7,802 bases of DNA. It comes from Nitrosomonas sp. (GTDB lineage Bacteria > Pseudomonadota > Gammaproteobacteria > Burkholderiales > Nitrosomonadaceae). A program made the position numbers and the translations under genes. Positions 6,281-7,802 of this stretch are shown piece after piece. Where the stretch lies: contig DOOY01000304.1 of NCBI GenBank assembly GCA_003514765.1, positions 1 through 7,802 of the forward strand, written 5' to 3'. Numbering within the stretch: the stretch's first letter is position 1; the number at the start of each line of letters is the position of its first letter. The notes under the pieces were generated by a model. That model worked only from the letters and a program-made list of their open reading frames with translations. It made no database searches and was not told the DNA's origin.

Positions 6281-7117
6281 TCAACGTAATAAAATCACCG
6301 GAATATCAGCCTGTGCAATAAGCGCCTGTTTTTGTGCATTTGTCAGCAATGCGTCACTGCCTTCGAGCAGCAATATACGGCCATGAAACTGCTGGATAAC
6401 TTGCAGGATCTGTTCAGCGGTATTATCACCGAGTCTAACCAGACTGACCTGCAGCGAATGGCCTTGTACACTTTTATTGATTGCTTCACCGAGCTTTTGA
6501 TATTCATGCGCGTCAACGGCAGGTAGCAACACAATTAACTGATTATGATCTTCATAGGCCAATTCAATGGCCAGAGAAAGTGCATTCCGGCTGGTTTTGC
6601 TGCCGATAAAGCAGACCACAACAGGTCGTTCGATAATACAGCCGTATTGCAATACAACCACATTGCAACTGGCGGTTGACAGGACGAATCGGGTGATATT
6701 ACCAATTTTCTGATTCTTGGTGCGTAACTGCGTGTTCTTGCCGATAACCAGCAAGTCCGTCTGTTTGGACGCATCACATAATGCACTGGCGACATTTCCG
6801 CGTAAAACATCAAAAGTAATTTCAATTTTATTTTGCTGTGCAATCGCTTCAACCAGTTTGCGCAACCGTGCAGTCTGCGTCTGCATTGACCGTTCCATTC
6901 CGGCGACATTAATTGAACGGCCGGTTGGCGATCCATAAACAAATTCACGCACAAATGGCAGTTCAGCCACATGAAACAAATCAATGTCTTCAATAAACAA
7001 AGCATTCAGCCGCGCATTAAAACGATTGGCGAGCGCGATTCCCGCTTGCAGAATGTTACGGTTTGCCACACTTGCATCAATCGCGACCAGAATGCGGCTA
7101 ATCTGTGTTTTTTTCAT
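6281..7117 (-). CDS. Tandem-domain universal stress protein (UspA family)
   Basis: A 278-residue cytoplasmic protein with two Usp folds. Domain 1 (about residues 5-156) starts with the typical strand and loop [16 protein letters not shown] and ends with DLLVIGKN and CNVVVLQ, as in UspA proteins. Domain 2 (about 163-278) keeps the strand pattern ([17 protein letters not shown], then ILLLEGSDA, then IPVILLR) but is more degenerate. The classic ATP-binding signature (Gly, two residues, Gly, nine residues, Gly-Ser/Thr) is not intact in either domain, so nucleotide binding is doubtful. Its ATG lies inside the last codons of the Lon-like gene upstream on the same strand, a 20-base overlap that implies one transcript and probable translational coupling. 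A role beside a protease in stress tolerance is an inference from this pairing. Confidence 0.9.
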   Translation of the reverse strand: MKKTQISRILVAIDASVANRNILQAGIALANRFNARLNALFIEDIDLFHVAELPFVREFVYGSPTGRSINVAGMERSMQTQTARLRKLVEAIAQQNKIEITFDVLRGNVASALCDASKQTDLLVIGKNTQLRTKNQKIGNITRFVLSTASCNVVVLQYGCIIERPVVVCFIGSKTSRNALSLAIELAYEDHNQLIVLLPAVDAHEYQKLGEAINKSVQGHSLQVSLVRLGDNTAEQILQVIQQFHGRILLLEGSDALLTNAQKQALIAQADIPVILLR

Positions 7118-7802
7118 TATTGTTGGCCGCTTCTTTACCAGTTTTTCTCAAACGCTGACGGATACGTTCCAGTTCAAGCAGCCTGGCCTCAACTTGGGTA
7201 TTGATCTGTGCGGCGGTTTCGCCTGTTAAAACTTCCATAGCTTCATCCACAGTACTGTATGCATAAATTGCAAACTGTCCATTTTCGCATGCCTGAATAA
7301 CATCATCGCGCAGCATCAGATGTTGCATGTTGCCGACGGGAATAAGCACACCCTGTTGTTTTGTAAATCCGCGAAACCGGCAAATATCAAAAAACCCTTC
7401 GATTTTCTCGTTGACACCGCCGATCGCCTGCGCTTCACCACGTTGATTCACAGAGCCGGTCATCGCCATGCCTTGTTGAATAGGCAAGCCGGATAAAGCG
7501 GAAAGCAGACCGCAAAGTTCCGCCATTGAAGCACTGTCACCTTCGATTCTGCCATAAGATTGTTCAAAAACCAGACTGGCTGAAAGCGACAACGGATAAT
7601 CTTTTGCGTAACGTTCGGCGAGAAAGGATGAGAGTATGAGCACACCTTTGGAATGAATTGCGCCGCCGAGTTTGGTTTCACGCTCAATGTCAACCACTTT
7701 CCCGCCGCCGAGGCGTGTCGTAGCGGTGATGCGTGACGGTATTGCGAAACTGACATCCCCGAGCTGCATGACGGCCAATCCGTTGATTTGGCCAACCTTG
7801 GC
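7098..7802 (-). CDS. LonB-like ATP-dependent protease, C-terminal part (runs off right edge)
   Basis: The last 234 residues of a Lon-family (S16) serine protease; the frame is open to the window edge, so the AAA+ ATPase part lies outside. The visible sequence starts [16 protein letters not shown], the entry to the proteolytic domain in the AAA-Lon group of COG1067 (LonB or YcbZ-like). Counted from the edge, the catalytic Ser is residue 90 in EGDSASMAE and the catalytic Lys is 133 in [10 protein letters not shown]; their 43-residue separation equals that of Ser679 and Lys722 in E. coli Lon. The tail after about residue 195 is a charged helix ([15 protein letters not shown]), probably a coiled coil. 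The TTG inside the visible part is not the start. It is upstream of, and overlaps by 20 bases, the universal stress protein gene. LonB-like enzymes of this group are poorly characterised in proteobacteria, so the substrates are unknown. Confidence 0.92.
   Translation of the reverse strand, partial: AKVGQINGLAVMQLGDVSFAIPSRITATTRLGGGKVVDIERETKLGGAIHSKGVLILSSFLAERYAKDYPLSLSASLVFEQSYGRIEGDSASMAELCGLLSALSGLPIQQGMAMTGSVNQRGEAQAIGGVNEKIEGFFDICRFRGFTKQQGVLIPVGNMQHLMLRDDVIQACENGQFAIYAYSTVDEAMEVLTGETAAQINTQVEARLLELERIRQRLRKTGKEAANNNEKNTD

Noticed and set aside
6535..7005. 156-codon minus-strand ORF inside the universal stress protein gene
   Set aside because: Overlaps in another frame a gene with clear Usp motifs; composition (Cys, Trp, Arg rich) is that of a shadow frame.
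7249..7258. Perfect palindrome ACAGTACTGT, resembling the intergenic TACTGT motif
   Set aside because: It lies within the Lon-like coding region far from any start; a single 10-bp palindrome in coding DNA is not enough to call a site.

Overview
The window (roughly 44-46% GC by eye) looks like chromosomal DNA from a Gram-negative proteobacterium, most likely a betaproteobacterium, perhaps of the Nitrosomonas type. The clues are an exported protein with a Sec signal peptide, a DUF2248-type peptidase next to a bacterial transglutaminase-like gene, and a LonB-like protease followed by a tandem universal stress protein. The taxonomic guess rests on gene content and impression, not on a marker gene. 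There is no rRNA, tRNA, CRISPR array, insertion sequence or phage gene. Two or three of the six genes that start inside the window appear to use TTG, each with a recognisable Shine-Dalgarno sequence.

Layout. (1) About 219-1112, plus strand: a ferritin-like diiron protein of unknown substrate. (2) 1247-2068 and 2287-3432, minus strand: a transglutaminase-like cysteine protease or amidase and, upstream of it, a zinc-ribbon metallopeptidase (DUF2248/COG4307). Families of these two types are often found together, but here a hairpin plus T-run and about 220 bases separate them. (3) 3433-3763: a divergent control region with two dyad-symmetric elements and four copies of the hexamer TACTGT/ACAGTA. 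(4) 3764-4786, plus strand: a ketopantoate-reductase-family NAD(P) enzyme ending at a strong hairpin terminator. (5) 4787-5145: a gene-free stretch leading to 5146-6240, plus strand: an exported protein with no recognised function. (6) 6281-7117 and 7098-7802, minus strand: a tandem-domain universal stress protein and the C-terminal protease domain of a LonB-like ATP-dependent protease that runs off the right edge. These two overlap by 20 bases and are almost certainly co-transcribed, protease first.

The genes do not form one pathway. The units are a peptidase/transglutaminase pair, a stress or proteostasis operon (Lon-like plus Usp), and three single genes. I see no clear new multi-gene system. 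The items most worth a second look are the repeated TACTGT elements in the divergent promoter region, the uncharacterised exported protein, the in-frame extension between peptidase and transglutaminase, and the hairpin region after the reductase gene with its two alternative pairings.
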